Source: Epiperipatus broadwayi (lineage: Eukaryota > Onychophora > Udeonychophora > Euonychophora > Peripatidae). Taken from it: a stretch of 64,000 bases of DNA. Of this stretch, positions 1 through 11,905 are shown one piece after another. The DNA lies in NCBI GenBank assembly GCA_028023455.1, contig JAQFVV010006355.1, forward strand, positions 372,001 to 436,000, read 5' to 3'. Under the pieces are notes generated by a model. The model worked only from the letters and a program-made list of their open reading frames with translations. It was not told the origin of the DNA and made no database searches. Numbering within the stretch: the first letter of the stretch is position 1; each line of letters begins with the position of its first letter. Both the position numbers and the translations under genes were made by a program.

Positions 1-2222
1 AAGGAAAAACTTTTGATAAATTGGAATGTATTTTTTTTGTTGTTGTATATAAAAAGAACAAAAGATTAAAAGGAATGTTTTGTGGTAAAAGAAAATTTGT
101 TCTTTTGATCTGTTTTAAAGATAAAAAATTAAAAGTTGGTCTTATCTAATGTAAAGAAGCATAATGGATGCTCTAATTAATTAAGATAGAAACTGTATAA
201 TTTCTATGATTAAAAAAGTATACTTTGTAACAAATAAAATTAAGGAATGTAAGGTATATTTTAAATGATTATAGGCTGATGCAATAGCTCATAGGGGGGT
301 AGTTTAATTGGCTGAAAGGGGACCATAGGTGCTATCTATTAGGTGGGGAAAGTCAGTCGCTCCTGAGCAGTCCAAGCAGGCAGACCGTAGATTTTGAAAA
401 AATAAAAAACAACTAAAAATCACTCATGATCAGTCCAAGCAGGCAGTCCGTAGATTTTGGGAGATCAAAGTTGCTTATGAGCAGTCTAAGGAAGCAGTAA
501 GATCTGATATTATATCATCGTGAAGAAAGGCCTAGTAATAAAAACAGATTTTGGAACTCAACCAGATCCAATATTACATTATCATAAAGAAAGTTAAAGC
601 TGAATTAAAAAGAAGAAAAGTGTGAAAGTGGTAATAAAATCATTCGTGTTAAAACCAGTAGTCAAGAATTATAACTATAAATCTTTGAACCAATACCTAT
701 TAGAGATGGCCATTATAGTTGTTTCAGTAAACAAAAAAACCATGGAGTAGGTCACCAGAAGCAGTACACCGCCAGTTCATCCCTGAAGCCCTACGATGTC
801 TTAAAAGAACCCACCCAAGACCTGATAACAAGGACTCTTTGATACGTGTAATGGAGAAGGAATCCCTGTCCACCTTATAGAGTAGTTCGTGTGGTCCGCT
901 TGAAGCCGAACTTTATAACAGTTATAAATACAGATGAGTTTAAATCTCTTGGATATTTATTCATTCATTTTTTTTTATTCTATAACTCAGTAAAATGTTT
1001 TCTTATATACTCGTAACTTTTTTTTTATGAAATCTTTATATCGCTTATATTATATAATAGTTGCTTGCATGTCTCATTTTTAATTCCCTATGTGGAAAAT
1101 CTCTACCTCATAATCTTTTACTATGGTGATACCTTATGTAGAGTGTCCTTTAGCCATATTATTAATTATTGGGCATCATTTTATACATTTAAAATAACTA
1201 AACATAGATGCGTCTCATGTATAAATATTTAACCACCAAAATCTAAAGATGCGTAAATATTAATAATTTATTGATCCTAGAAGTAATCAGTAGACATGCA
1301 TGCAAACTAGTGTGTTCTTTTTTTTGTATTATTTTTAAATGGTTTTAATACCGATATGAATTATGTTTCTTCATTGGGAAATTCATTGCATACATTTGTT
1401 TCTTCAACTATTAATTTTTAAGTGGGGAAAGGGATATAGGCCACATCCATTATGCAATCCTTTTTTTAAATGACACACCCATTATGCAATCCTTTTTTTT
1501 AAATGATATTTTCTTCGTGTAATCTTTTTTGTAAATAGATGTTTAATCTAAGTACTATATATATATTTTTTAATTATATAAAATCTTTAACCTAATAAAA
1601 CATTTAAAAGTTATAATAAAGAGTATATTTTTTTTATAAAAAAAATGGTTTGCCACACTTATTTGCTTAGTTCAAATTACTTATTCAATCATTAGCATGT
1701 AACCAGATTTATTTTAAGCAAACGGGTCAAACCAATCATTAACCTGAGATAGGGAAAATAAATTATGAGTTAGATAGGGATAACTTACCAGGGGGTTATA
1801 TTGTCTCACATTTTATGTTCCGAACATATATATTACTGTGGTCATTTTATTTGCACACTCTCTCGGGAAGGAAAAGGGAGGGTCAACAATACATTTCTTT
1901 GTCAGGGGTGGTGCTAAATGCTAAATAAAAATATTTTAGTACTTTTAAAGGTGTATAAATTAAAAGAGTGACCATCATTAGTTAATCGGACTGGTGTGGG
2001 ATGATATAACAGGGAAGGTTCCGATTGATCTCATTTTTTTTGGGTTATATCTCCTTCCTCTAGTATTTTTTTTGGGATATTTGCTTTTCATATTTAACCA
2101 TCGATATCGCAAGGGAATTATTATCGTTATTTCATCTCATTACATACATCACTTTCATGCTCGGTGCATATGTGAGTCGAAAGATTTATAAGACTATAAG
2201 GGGTGAAATGGACGGACTGGTA
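1..2222 (+). repeat. Left LTR of the Gypsy element (5' truncated by window edge)
   Basis: It aligns along its length with 4801-7011. Compared with the right LTR it has a tandem duplication of about 35 bp around 1450-1505, where the CCCATTATGCAATCC block appears twice against once at 6250. It stops at the same ACTGGTA as the right LTR but lacks the terminal CA, so the internal deletion begins at the LTR edge. A 65-codon hydrophobic frame at 1994-2191 is broken by a T-run length change in the other LTR and is not supported as a gene. A less AT-rich block at about 640-930 has no recognised function. Confidence 0.88.
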
Positions 2223-4219
2223 AAGAAAAAGATATCAAGATAAATTTAAAGAAGAGTAAAGTGGCTTCCGATGAAATCAAATTTCTAGGCCACTTGGTAG
2301 GCCAGTCAGGAATCAAGCCTCATCCAGATAAAATAACAGCTATTGTAGATTTCCCTAGACCTCAAACAAATAAACATATACGGTCATTTTTGGGATTCTG
2401 TAATTTTTATAACAGATTTTGTGAGATTGATCAGAAAAGAAGTCCGATGGAAATGGACCACCAAACTGGAAAAAGCTTTTAACCAAGTAAAGCAAAGTTT
2501 TTTAAAACAGGTGGTGTTGGATTACCCTGATTATAATAAGCCGTTCATATTCCAGACTGATAGTAGTGGATATGGGCTGGGGTCCCTCTCCCAAATTCAA
2601 CCTGATGGACAAACAGGGGTATTATATTTTATAAGCTGCTTACTAAAGAGACCAGAACTCAATTATACTGTCACTGAAAAGGAGGCCCTTGCCATTGTAT
2701 GGGCTTTTCAGAAGTTTTGCCCTATGTTGCTAGGCTCTCAAGTGGTGGTGATAACCGACCATAAAAGTCTTGAGTTTCTAAACCACAGTTATCTTACTAA
2801 TAGCAGTTTGGTCCGATGGAGTTTATTCCTTCAGGAATTTAACTACACTGTAAGATATTGCAAAGGGGAAGAAAACGTGGTTGTAGACATCCTCAGTCAT
2901 CGTCCTGTCCCTGCACAAACCCCTAAACACCTCATCTGGAGCAAGCATACATAGTAAGTACCATGATAAAGGGAAAAGATAAAGATATAGAAAAAGAATT
3001 AAGCCAACTAGCTAAGAGGCAACAAGAAGACAGCTATCTAAATCACATTTGGACAGAATGCCAGGAGAAATCTGGAGGAACTGTTTCAAAAGAGATAAGG
3101 GATAGATATAAAGTTGAAGGAGGAGTGTTATATTATCAACTCCGAAAAGGCAAGGATGAATGGAAGGTGATGATACCTCCAAAAATGAGACTGTCCCTCA
3201 TCAGTTACATGCATCGGTTGTATGGCCATTATGGAACACAAAAAAACTGAGTATTGTTTAAGACATTGGTTTTACTGGTCAGGGATGCACCAGGATATTA
3301 TCACTGTACTAAATTAATTTGAAGTATGTCAGCGTACAAAACCACAGAATCAAGCATATGTCAGCTCTATGAAATCAATCATACCTGATGACCCAAATGA
3401 AATTATGGCTATAGATTTTTATGGCCCTTTGCCACCATTCAACAAAAAGAAATACCTACTCATTACGTACGATTTGTTTTCGAAATGGGTGGCCACTTAC
3501 CCTTTGTCATGCACCTCCATTCAAGAAGTTACTAAGGTATTAGACACTTTACATTTTCCAAAAATAGAGAAGCCAAAGGCCATACTCTCAGATCATGGAA
3601 CCGCTTTTGGGTCTGAAGAATGAAACTAATGGGTCTCCAAATGAGGTATCAAGAACCTGTTAACATCAATCTGAAATCCCAGAGTAACCCCTGTGAATGA
3701 GTCATGTGGGAATTGAGTAGACTCTTCCATACCTATTTGCCAACAAACCATATGGGATGGGTTAAACAATTACCTCAGATGCTAAATTATATTAACTGGT
3801 CTCTAAATGAATCCACTGGGTTTACTCCCATGCGATTATACTTTGGAAAACCCCTTCCAAAACTGTTTAAAACTGATTTTCCAGGGAGCCAAGAGGGAGC
3901 CATCGACTGGGATCTCGATAAAAGACAAGCTAAGACCCAAATGCAATGAATGAGCACTAGGTGTAAAAAATGAAAGGGAACCCCTAAGTATAGATTCCAA
4001 ATAGGAGATAAAGTCATGGTTAGGATGCCTCATGTTAGTGATCCAGGGAAGTTCAATTTTAAAAAATTTTGTAATCTCTATGAAGGCCCTTTCAAAATTG
4101 TAGATTGCTGCGGGGATAATGCTTTCTAGGTGAGAACAGAACAAGGGATTAGGGGCACATATAATGCTCGGTCTTTAAAACCCTATGGGAAGATAGTGAT
4201 TAATTCAAAATTGGTATAA
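2223..4219 (+). pseudogene. pol: Degraded Ty3/Gypsy pol: RT C-terminus, RNase H, integrase
   Basis: The fragments are collinear with Gypsy pol. RT thumb/connection at 2225-2420 contains FLGHLVGQSGIKPHPDKI and SFLGFCNFYNRF. RNase H at about 2460-2910 has FQTDSSGYGLG, EKEALAIVW, TDHKSLEFL and VVVDILSHRP, so the acidic residues are present. Integrase starts with the zinc-binding HRLYGHYGTQKN near 3210-3250, continues with MAIDFYGPLP (first Asp) and ILSDHGTAFGSEE (second Asp) at 3405-3623, then NPCE-stop-VMWELSRLF near 3680-3720. There the Arg after the catalytic Glu reads TGA, as expected from CGA. A GPY/F-like module (LYEGPFKI) lies near 4078-4100. At least four frameshifts or stops (about 2430, 2955, 3250, 3620) make it non-functional. 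The catalytic YxDD part of RT has been deleted. Confidence 0.88.
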
Positions 4220-4337
4220 CTTTCATGCTAAAACTAGTAATATATTTAGAGTTAGAATATAAATAATGAAATAATATATTAAAATAATTAAATAAGACCA
4301 TTAAAAAAGAATGGTTACGTTTTTAACAGTCTCATCA

Positions 4338-4350
4338 GGGACGGGGGTAT
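4338..4350 (+). other. Polypurine tract of the Gypsy element
   Basis: GGGACGGGGG followed by TAT lies directly before the TGTGCCAGAC start of the right LTR. This is the expected plus-strand primer position and it fixes the LTR boundary. Confidence 0.7.
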
Positions 4351-7013
4351 TGTGCCAGACCGTGTATAATGGCCATGCACAAAATGGTTGTTGCTGACAA
4401 GTCAGCACAGCTAATCTTTAAAAAAGGATTAGAATTTAATATAAAATTTATTAAATAGATCATAATTAAAACACGTATAAATGTTTATATATGTGAAGTA
4501 AATAACTGGGTTTGGTCTATACTGTATTCCCATTTCACCCACAGTACAAATGTTTGTGTTGTATTATTAACGAATTTATCTTATAAAAAAAAAGAGTTAC
4601 ATAAAAAATAGTTTTAAGTTTGTGATGATTTTAGTTTACATTGGGAACATTTTAATTTTATTTGTAATGTTCCGATATATGTATCCAGAAATGTTTTTTT
4701 TTTTAGATAGTTTTAAATAAATTTTTTTTTTTGAAGAAAGAAAAATATATAATATCAAATTTTATATTTCATTATAATGGATTTTGTTTTTAGTAATTAT
4801 AAGGAAAAACTTTTGATAAATTGGAATGTATTTTTTTTTTTTGTTGTATATAAAAAGAACAAAAGATTAAAAGGAATGTTTTGTGGTAAAAGAAAATTTG
4901 TTCTTTTGATCTGTTTTAAAGATAAAAAATTAAAAGTTGGTCTTATCTAATGTAAAGAAGCATAATGGATGCTCTAATTAATTAAGATGGAAACTGTATA
5001 ATTTCTATGATTAAAAAAGTATACTTTGTAACAAATAAAATTAAGGAATGTAAGGTATATTTTAAATGATTATAGGCTGATGCAGTAGCTTATAGGGGAG
5101 TAGTTTAATTGACTGAAATGGTATCATAGGTGCTATCTATTAGGTGGGGAAAGTTAGTCACTCCTGAGCAGTCCAAGCAGGCAGGCCGTAGACTTTGAAA
5201 AAAAAAACAACTAAAAGTCACTCATGATCAGTCCAAGCAGGCAGACCATAGATTTTGGGAGAAGATCAAACTTGCTTATGAGCAGTCTAAGGAAACAGTA
5301 AGATCCGATATTATATCATCGTGAAGAAAGGCCTCGTAATAAAAACGGATTTTGAAATTCAACCAGATCCAATATTACATTATCATAAAGAAAGTTAAAG
5401 CTGAATTAAAAAGAAGAAAGGCGTGAAAGTGGTAATAAAATCAGTCGTGTTAAAACCAATCTACTGACAAGAAGTATAACTATAAATCTTCAAACAAATA
5501 CCTATTAGAGATGGCTGTTATAATTGTTCCAGTAAACAAAAAACCATGGAGTAGGTCACCAGCAGCAGTACACCGCCAGTTCATCCCTGAAGCCCTATGA
5601 TGTAATAAAAGAAGCCACCCAAGACCTGATAACAAGGACTCTTTGATATGTGTAATGGAGAAGGAAGCCCTGTCCACTCTATAGAGTAGTTTGTGTGGTC
5701 CACTCGAAGCTGAACTTTATAACAGTTGTAAATACAGATGAGTTTAAATCTCTTGATATTTATTCATTCATTCATTTTTTTATTCTATAACTCAGTAATA
5801 TGTTTTCTTATATACTCGTAACTATTTTTTTTATATATATAATCTTTATATCACTTATATAATAGTTGCTTGCGTGTCTCATTTTGATTCCCTACATGGA
5901 GAATCTCTACCTCATAATCTTTTACTATGGTGATACCTTACATAGAGTGTCCTTTAGCCATATTATTAATTATTGGGCATCATTTTATACATTTAAAATA
6001 ACTAAATGTAGATGTGTCTCATGTATAAATATTTAAGCACCAAAATCTAAAGATGTGTAAATATTAATAATTTATTGATCCTAGAAGTAATCAGTAGACA
6101 TGCATGCAAACTAGTGTGTTCTTTTTTTTATTATTTTTAAATGGTTTTAATACTGATATGAATTATGTTTCTTCGTTGGGAAATTCATTTCATACATTTG
6201 TTTCTTCAACTATTAATTTTTAAGTGGGGAAAGGGATATAGGCCACACCCATTATGCAAACCTTTTTTTTAAATGACATTTTCTTCGTGTAATCTTTTTT
6301 GTAAATAGATGTTTAACCTAAGTACTATATATATTTTTTTTAATTATATAAAATCTTTAACCTAATAAAACATTTAAAAGTTATAATAAAGAGTAAATTT
6401 TTTTATAAAAAAAAATGGTTTGCCACACTTATTTGCTTAGTTTCAAATTACTTATTCAATCATTAGCATGTAACCAGATTTATTTCAAGCAAACGGGTCA
6501 AACCAATCATTAACCTGAGATAGGGAAAATAAATTATGAGCTAGATAGGGATAACTTACCTGGGGGTTATATTGTCTCACATTTTATGTCCTGAACATAT
6601 ATATATATTTTCTTATGATATATAGCTGTGGTCATTTTATTTGCACACTCTCTTGGGAAGGAAAAGGGAGGGTCAACAATACATTTATTTGTCGGGGGTA
6701 GTGCTAAAGGCTAAATAAAAATATTGTAGTACTTTTAAAGGTGTGTAAATTAAAAGAGTGACCACCGTTAGTTAATCGGATTGGTGTGAGATGATATAAC
6801 AGGGAAGGTTCCAATTGACCTCATTTTTTTGGGTTATATCTCCTTCCTCTAGTATTTTTTTTGGGATATTTTCTTTTCATATTTAATCATCGATATCGCA
6901 AGGGAATTATTATCGTTATTTCATCTCATTACATACATCACTTTCATGCTCAGTGCATATGTGGGTCGAAAGATTTATAAGACCATAAAAGGTGAAATGG
7001 AGTGACTGGTACA
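4351..7013 (+). repeat. Right LTR of the Gypsy element, complete (2663 bp)
   Basis: It begins TGTGCCAGAC just after the polypurine tract and ends GGTACA, giving canonical TG...CA termini. From 4801 on it matches the left LTR. It carries an extra TA-rich insertion near 6600-6625 relative to 1829-1840. An LTR of this size is long for a Ty3/Gypsy element. No intact reading frame was found inside it. Confidence 0.88.
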
Positions 7014-9153
7014 ATATATATATATATATAATATCTTTTCCATCTAGGTATATAATAACCAAATTTTAGTATTAATATTTGTTTCTACTGATACCATAAT
7101 CATAGCAAAGTCAACACCAAAAATGCATAAGGCTAGTTATTAATTAAAGATTAATTATTAATTATTTATTCTACTATAGAAGCAAAGATATTAATATTTA
7201 AATTTGAATCTTGCATTTATATATAATGTTTTTTTTATAATCTAGAAATATAAAAATATTATTTTCTCTAAGAAAGTTTTGGTTGGTGCCACATTCTTAA
7301 TAAACCAAAATTACAATTTTTTAACTAAATAAAATTTCACAATTATTGCACCTGGAAAAATCTCGATTCATTCAATCATTTTTAATTAAAATTACTTTAT
7401 CACAAAATGGTGTATCCATGATTCGGTATCAAACAAATAATAATTTATTGTGATGCCTTTATATCTTCATTTAGTACTTAAGATTTTTTATAATATAATA
7501 CAATTAATTTCATAAAGTTAATTAAAGCTGTAATATTATTTATAATATTGAACAAACCATTTTATGTGTGAAAAAATCTATTAAAAAATGAATAAAATTA
7601 TTGAAATATGAAAAATAAAATAGGATCAGCAATGCATCATATTAAAACATATTCAAATATAAATAAATATAAAATAATAATTAAATTATAAAACAATATC
7701 TCAGGCCTATTTAGAACTGATTATTAAAGAGAGTATTTATACTTATAACTTTTATTTAACTATGCATATTTTAATCATGTAAATAAAGACTTCTAATAAA
7801 GTATCTAATTATCAAGATGAATTTCATGCTGAATCAGCACTTATCAGCTGACCCAGGTCATAACCTCTTGAAGTATCATTGCTCAGTATTTACCAGTATC
7901 AAATTAATTGAGAAGGATGATACCTTAATAATATGTGCAGAAAGTTTGGCACCTTCATAACAATTTTTAATAATTTGAAAGCATTTATATATTTTAATAT
8001 ATACTTAGTTGGCCATCTACCATAGGTTTCTCATATTTGATCACTAGAAGGAACAGTTTGGATTCTCTCAAAACTTAGTATCCCTGATTCTTACTGGAAA
8101 TTTTGATAACTATCTATAAAGAATTTGAAAAAAGAAAAAAAATAGGACTGAAAATACATTTTAAAGTCAAAACATATTTCAAAGATCCAAATATTTTTAT
8201 GGCTGAGTGAATTCTGTCAAGAAACATTTGCTAAAAAAACAAACTGCTGTTTTAAAATATTAATAGTCATTCAAGATGGAAAGACCAAATAGATTTTTAA
8301 GCTCAAACTGTAATAACTATCAAATAAATTTTAATTATTTCTCATGAGTTTTCACCCAACTTTATATCAAAACTTGAAATTATCTTACTTGCATTGCTAT
8401 ATGTTTATCATTCTGATAAAAAAATATATAGCATATAAATGTGCAGCATTGATAATTTGAACCACATGCTATATTATTAAAAAAGAAAAAATAATAATGC
8501 CATAGATAGTAGTTCAAAGTTAATTGAAGTGAAATTTTTGAAGAAATAAAAGCAATACTTAATTGCAATATAGAAATATAGTTTTTGAAAAACTACAGTA
8601 AAACTAAGGATAAATGACTTTGATTAGGAACATTATAGAAACTTCTGATGTGATCACAATAATATTTTTCTCTAAATCAGTGAAAACAATTACAGTAGAT
8701 AATGCAAAACTAATATACTGTTTACAGAAAAGTGAAATTTCTATATTAATCTTAACATATAAACAATATATCTTATAATCTCCCTTCAATTTTCAGGCAA
8801 AAAAACTATAGACAAAAGACATCAGAAAAAAAAACCAAAAACAAATGAGTACTGAGTTTAAGAGCACTCACCAAGACTAATCCAGAGCAAATTTGATTCT
8901 AAAAAATATTTATTAATGCACAACTAATTAAATAATCATTATAAATTCTATTAATCCATTTTTACAAATTCTATTTGTCATTTATTTAAATATATACAAT
9001 TCTGTGCTCCCTAAAAAGCTCTCTTATTTATTGTCACTATTTCTAACCAAAGTGTTCACCAATTAAATTCTTAATTCTACTACTTATAATCTTAAATATT
9101 GTATCTTATATAAATTATTTTTTTTATAAATATTTTTTTAATATATATTTTAG
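7014..9153. other. AT-rich sequence without recognised gene
   Basis: It starts with a (TA)n run to about 7031. Short open frames on the minus strand (8380-8568, 8604-8789) show no recognisable motif and are of the length expected by chance here. If 9154-9276 is a real exon, at least the distal part is intron. Confidence 0.6.
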
Positions 9154-9276
9154 GAATATGGAGTTTTCTCTGAATCTAGTTCAAAAGAGGAAATGTTGTT
9201 TACGGAAAAACCAATCAACTACAAATCTAAACTGGGTGAAGATATTTTACAAAATGATGATATTACTTCTCAATAG
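9154..9276 (+). CDS. Candidate terminal coding exon of an unidentified host gene
   Basis: A U-rich tract followed by TTTTAG (ending at 9153) forms a good splice acceptor. From 9154 a frame stays open for 40 codons to TAG at 9274-9276. Its product is acidic and hydrophilic, beginning EYGVFSESSSKEEMLF and ending GEDILQNDDITSQ, unlike the Ile/Tyr/Asn/Lys-rich noise around it. An AATAAA signal follows 82 bases after the stop. Acceptor, open frame, stop and poly(A) signal in order suggest a last exon on the + strand encoding a cytoplasmic tail or disordered C-terminus. No family is recognised and no upstream exon was found; the rest may lie beyond the Gypsy insertion. A 40-codon open stretch can arise by chance. 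Confidence 0.4.
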   Translation, partial: EYGVFSESSSKEEMLFTEKPINYKSKLGEDILQNDDITSQ

Positions 9277-9357
9277 TTTCTAAGGCAATCTCAACTTTCT
9301 ATATAACTATATTTTGTCTAATTATGTATCTATTAATTTGTAAATGAATATTTACAC

Positions 9358-9363
9358 AATAAA
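9358..9363 (+). promoter_or_regulatory. Candidate poly(A) signal AATAAA
   Basis: A canonical hexamer 82 bases after the TAG of the candidate terminal exon. Such hexamers are common in AT-rich DNA, so its weight comes only from its position. Confidence 0.3.
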
Positions 9364-9429
9364 CAGAGTGAAATATGTTTATCTAAGGTTTGTGTTGATA
9401 TCATTCTACTTGTAATTATATGTTGAATT

Positions 9430-9710
9430 ACTGTCATCATTTAGAATTAATTGTTAAATGTCTTTAAAAAAAATGAAACTGTTAGTAATAGCATACATAT
9501 TAGTATAGCCTTGTTGATTAGAATGTCACTTTAAATACAATATTTATGAATTTAAAGTTGACAAGTTCTATTTCTATGTTGGTACTGCTACTGATTAGGA
9601 TATGAACATCAGAAGTAGAGGGGAATATAATACCACTTGAAATAATGTGTTACATACCAACCTGTATGCTATTATTTAAGTTAAATGTATTTAAAAAATT
9701 TAATAACTGA
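9430..9710. repeat. Dispersed repeat family R1, inverted pair of fragments
   Basis: The + strand part at 9440-9505 (TTTAGAATTAATTGTTAAATG, then TGTTAGTAATAG) resembles 30408-30490 and 16105-16175. The part at 9580-9690, read on the minus strand, repeats the GGTATTATATTCCCCTCT and ATCAGTA blocks seen at 30518-30570 and, more weakly, 16210-16240. The family is unidentified; SINE-like is a guess. Confidence 0.45.
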
Positions 9711-9779
9711 AACACACAGGCTTATTATATACAGGGTCAGACTGACCTTAGGTCGACTTGGGTGTGACAAGAATCTCGG

Positions 9780-10075
9780 CCTCAGAGTGGTCTTTGAGCA
9801 TTCCATCATCAGATTTTCAATTGGATGGATGGTTGAAGAGTTGGAGTGTGGAGTGGATTGAATCCTGTCCATTAAAGTATGAAGTTTGGCTATCTTAATA
9901 TATATCTGAGCACTTATAGCATATATGTGTGAAGATGGTAATTTGGACCAACTGATGATTGCTGGTTTAGCATGAAATACGTATATTGGTGATTATTTAT
10001 CTTTTCAACATACATGTGTTCGGGTGTATCAGAGTGTGGAGAGTGGTGGGACATATGAAAGTCTGTGCTTATATA
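9780..10075 (+). repeat. Dispersed repeat family R2, truncated copy
   Basis: It is similar to the interior of the element at 50924-51291. Shared blocks in order are TTTTCAATTGGATGGATGG, GTCCATTAAAGT, TTGGCTATCTTAATAT, GACCAACT, AGCATGAAATA and GTGTATCAG. The inverted ends present in the other copy are not recognisable here. A 63-codon minus-strand frame over 9681-9872 falls in the repeat and is not supported as a gene. Confidence 0.6.
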
Positions 10076-11577
10076 CTCTATATATTAAAAAAATTAAATA
10101 AAATTTGAATTTCTCTATAAAGATATTTATTAATTAATTTTAAGTGATAAAAATAGTGCAATATATAATTACAAAAAATAAATATAATTGTTTAGATTTA
10201 GTAACGGTATATATATATGTTTATATCAACGAACATACTCAGTATGCATATTTACAATTTAAAATTAATTACTTTTCAAAACTTAAACATAAAACTGTAG
10301 AAATTTAACAAAAAAAAAGAATATGCCAATGGTATGTTGTATTACTTATGCCTACAGAAATATATTTGAGTGCAGTAAAATGTACTTTAATTGTAGGGTT
10401 TAATCATAAATAAAAGAAATAAAAGTTTAAAAAGATAAAAACTGTCAGCATCTATGTAATAAATGATAATTATAGGTAGTTTCTAATATATCTATGAAAA
10501 GAGTTTAATGAAATGCAACTCTAAATTAATAAAAATAAATACTAATCTTTCAGCTATTATTGAAAGATGGTTGTTATTAAGAATAAGTATTGTGTGTGTT
10601 TGACTCATTACATTAAATAATAATACTATTTGGAAATACATAATTTATCTATCATCATCATCATCATCAATTAATAATATCTAATAGTTTTTTCCAATAT
10701 TTTCACTGCAAAATGTCTGTGTTAGATCATTTTTGTATTATAATCCATCAAACTATCTAATAACATCTTTTAGTTTCAAAAGATATCTTTTTTAAAAAAT
10801 GTAATTAAGAAGTCAGATTTACATAGGAAGCCTTCTGAATTATGATAATAATAATAATTTTTTAACAATTAGATTATTTAATTTTTGTAAAATGATTATA
10901 AAATATATTCTGTGATCAAGGTTTTCACAGTATAATAGACTGAGCTCAAAGGGTTTAAGTCATTAATTTATGAGCCTTTTTTTAAACAAAAATATATTAC
11001 TATTTTCTCTATTTACTTTTTAAGTTACAATGTATTATCATATACAATTGTAAATTTATTTATTACATATTTTAATAAAATACCTACAACAAAAAGCTGT
11101 GGTGACACTATCTTCACATATAATAAAAAGAATTCTGAAATATGCCTAATTCTTATTTTAGTGAAGTAGTCATAAGTCTTAAAAAAATTCTAATTATGAA
11201 ACTATAGTTTGATTCTGCTATAACAATTAAAATAAGTTTTTAAATTTATGAAAAAATATAATCAGAACATTAAATGCACTTTCAACATTGAAAATTTGAT
11301 AAATTGTCTACTGAATGTGGCCACATAAGAATGAATCCTAAATTAAATAGTCTTATGTATTTCTGTCTCTTTTTACTTCTCAAATTTCAGTCTTAAAATG
11401 TAACAAATGAAAAAAAGATATTGTATTTAAGATACACACAAAGTCAGTAATAAATCTCATTACCTATTATATTGGAAAATATACATTTATTTCATGAAAA
11501 CCATTTTTCTGATTTAAAAACCTCAAAAATTATAAGCTAATAAGCAAAATCATTTCAGTTTTAGTTTTTTTCTCTCA
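10076..11577. other. AT-rich sequence without recognised gene
   Basis: It contains a short (TCA)n run near 10650-10668 and scattered poly-A/T. No open frame of note and no repeat shared with the rest of the window was seen. Confidence 0.6.
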
Positions 11578-11905
11578 TGTATCATAGCATTAGCTGGGAA
11601 GCAAACCCGCTAACCCGGGACAACTGCTTGTAAAGCAGCTGTCACTGACCTCTCGACCACCAATGCTTGACAACTGGTAGTGTTTTTTTTCCCCATGTAT
11701 CATAGCATTAGCCAGGAAGCAAACCCGCTAACCCGGGACAACTGCTTGTAGAGCAGCTGTCACTGACCTCTCGACCACCAATGCTTGACAATTGGTAGTG
11801 TTTTTTTTCCCCATGTATCATAGCATTAGCCGGGAAGCAAACCCGCTAACCCGGGGCAACTGCTTGTAAAGCAGCTGTCACTGACCTCTCGACCACCCAT
11901 TTTTG
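11578..11905 (-). repeat. Three tandem 118-bp units each holding a tRNA-Ser-like sequence
   Basis: Units start with TGTATCATAGCATTAG near 11578, 11696 and 11814. On the minus strand each contains a tRNA-shaped 82-mer (11586-11667, 11704-11785, about 11822-11903). It has an A-box match TGGTCGAGAGG, an anticodon stem CTGC/GCAG, a roughly 12-nt variable region as in class II tRNAs, and a degenerate B box GGTTTGCTTCC. The acceptor ends AGCATTG and TAATGCT pair except at one position; the third copy has a damaged 5' end. The anticodon loops read TTTACAA or TCTACAA, giving UAC (Val), although the body is Ser-like and a related copy at 53788 reads UGA. Between units lies an A8 run when read on the minus strand. 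Pseudogenes or a tRNA-derived repeat are more likely than working tRNAs. Confidence 0.6.

Larger units (their letters stand above)
1..7013 (+). mobile_element. Ty3/Gypsy LTR retrotransposon, internally deleted, left end outside window
   Basis: Two long direct repeats (1-2222 and 4351-7013) flank about 2.1 kb holding only the distal part of a Ty3/Gypsy pol. Base 1 of the window aligns with base 4801, so about 450 bp of the left LTR lie upstream. The primer-binding site, gag, protease and the N-terminal half of reverse transcriptase are absent: decayed RT sequence begins immediately after the left LTR. The two LTRs differ by scattered substitutions, many at CpG, plus small indels. The element cannot be autonomous. 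It ends in a (TA)n run, so its target duplication cannot be read. Confidence 0.9.

Noticed and set aside
1994-2191. Hydrophobic 65-codon frame in the Gypsy LTR (candidate membrane peptide)
   Set aside because: The corresponding stretch in the right LTR (6788-6990) has a different T-run length and several changes, so the frame is not maintained.
11578-11905. Tandem repeats considered as a CRISPR-like array
   Set aside because: The units are contiguous near-identical 118-mers without unique spacers, contain a tRNA-like body, and the DNA is eukaryotic.
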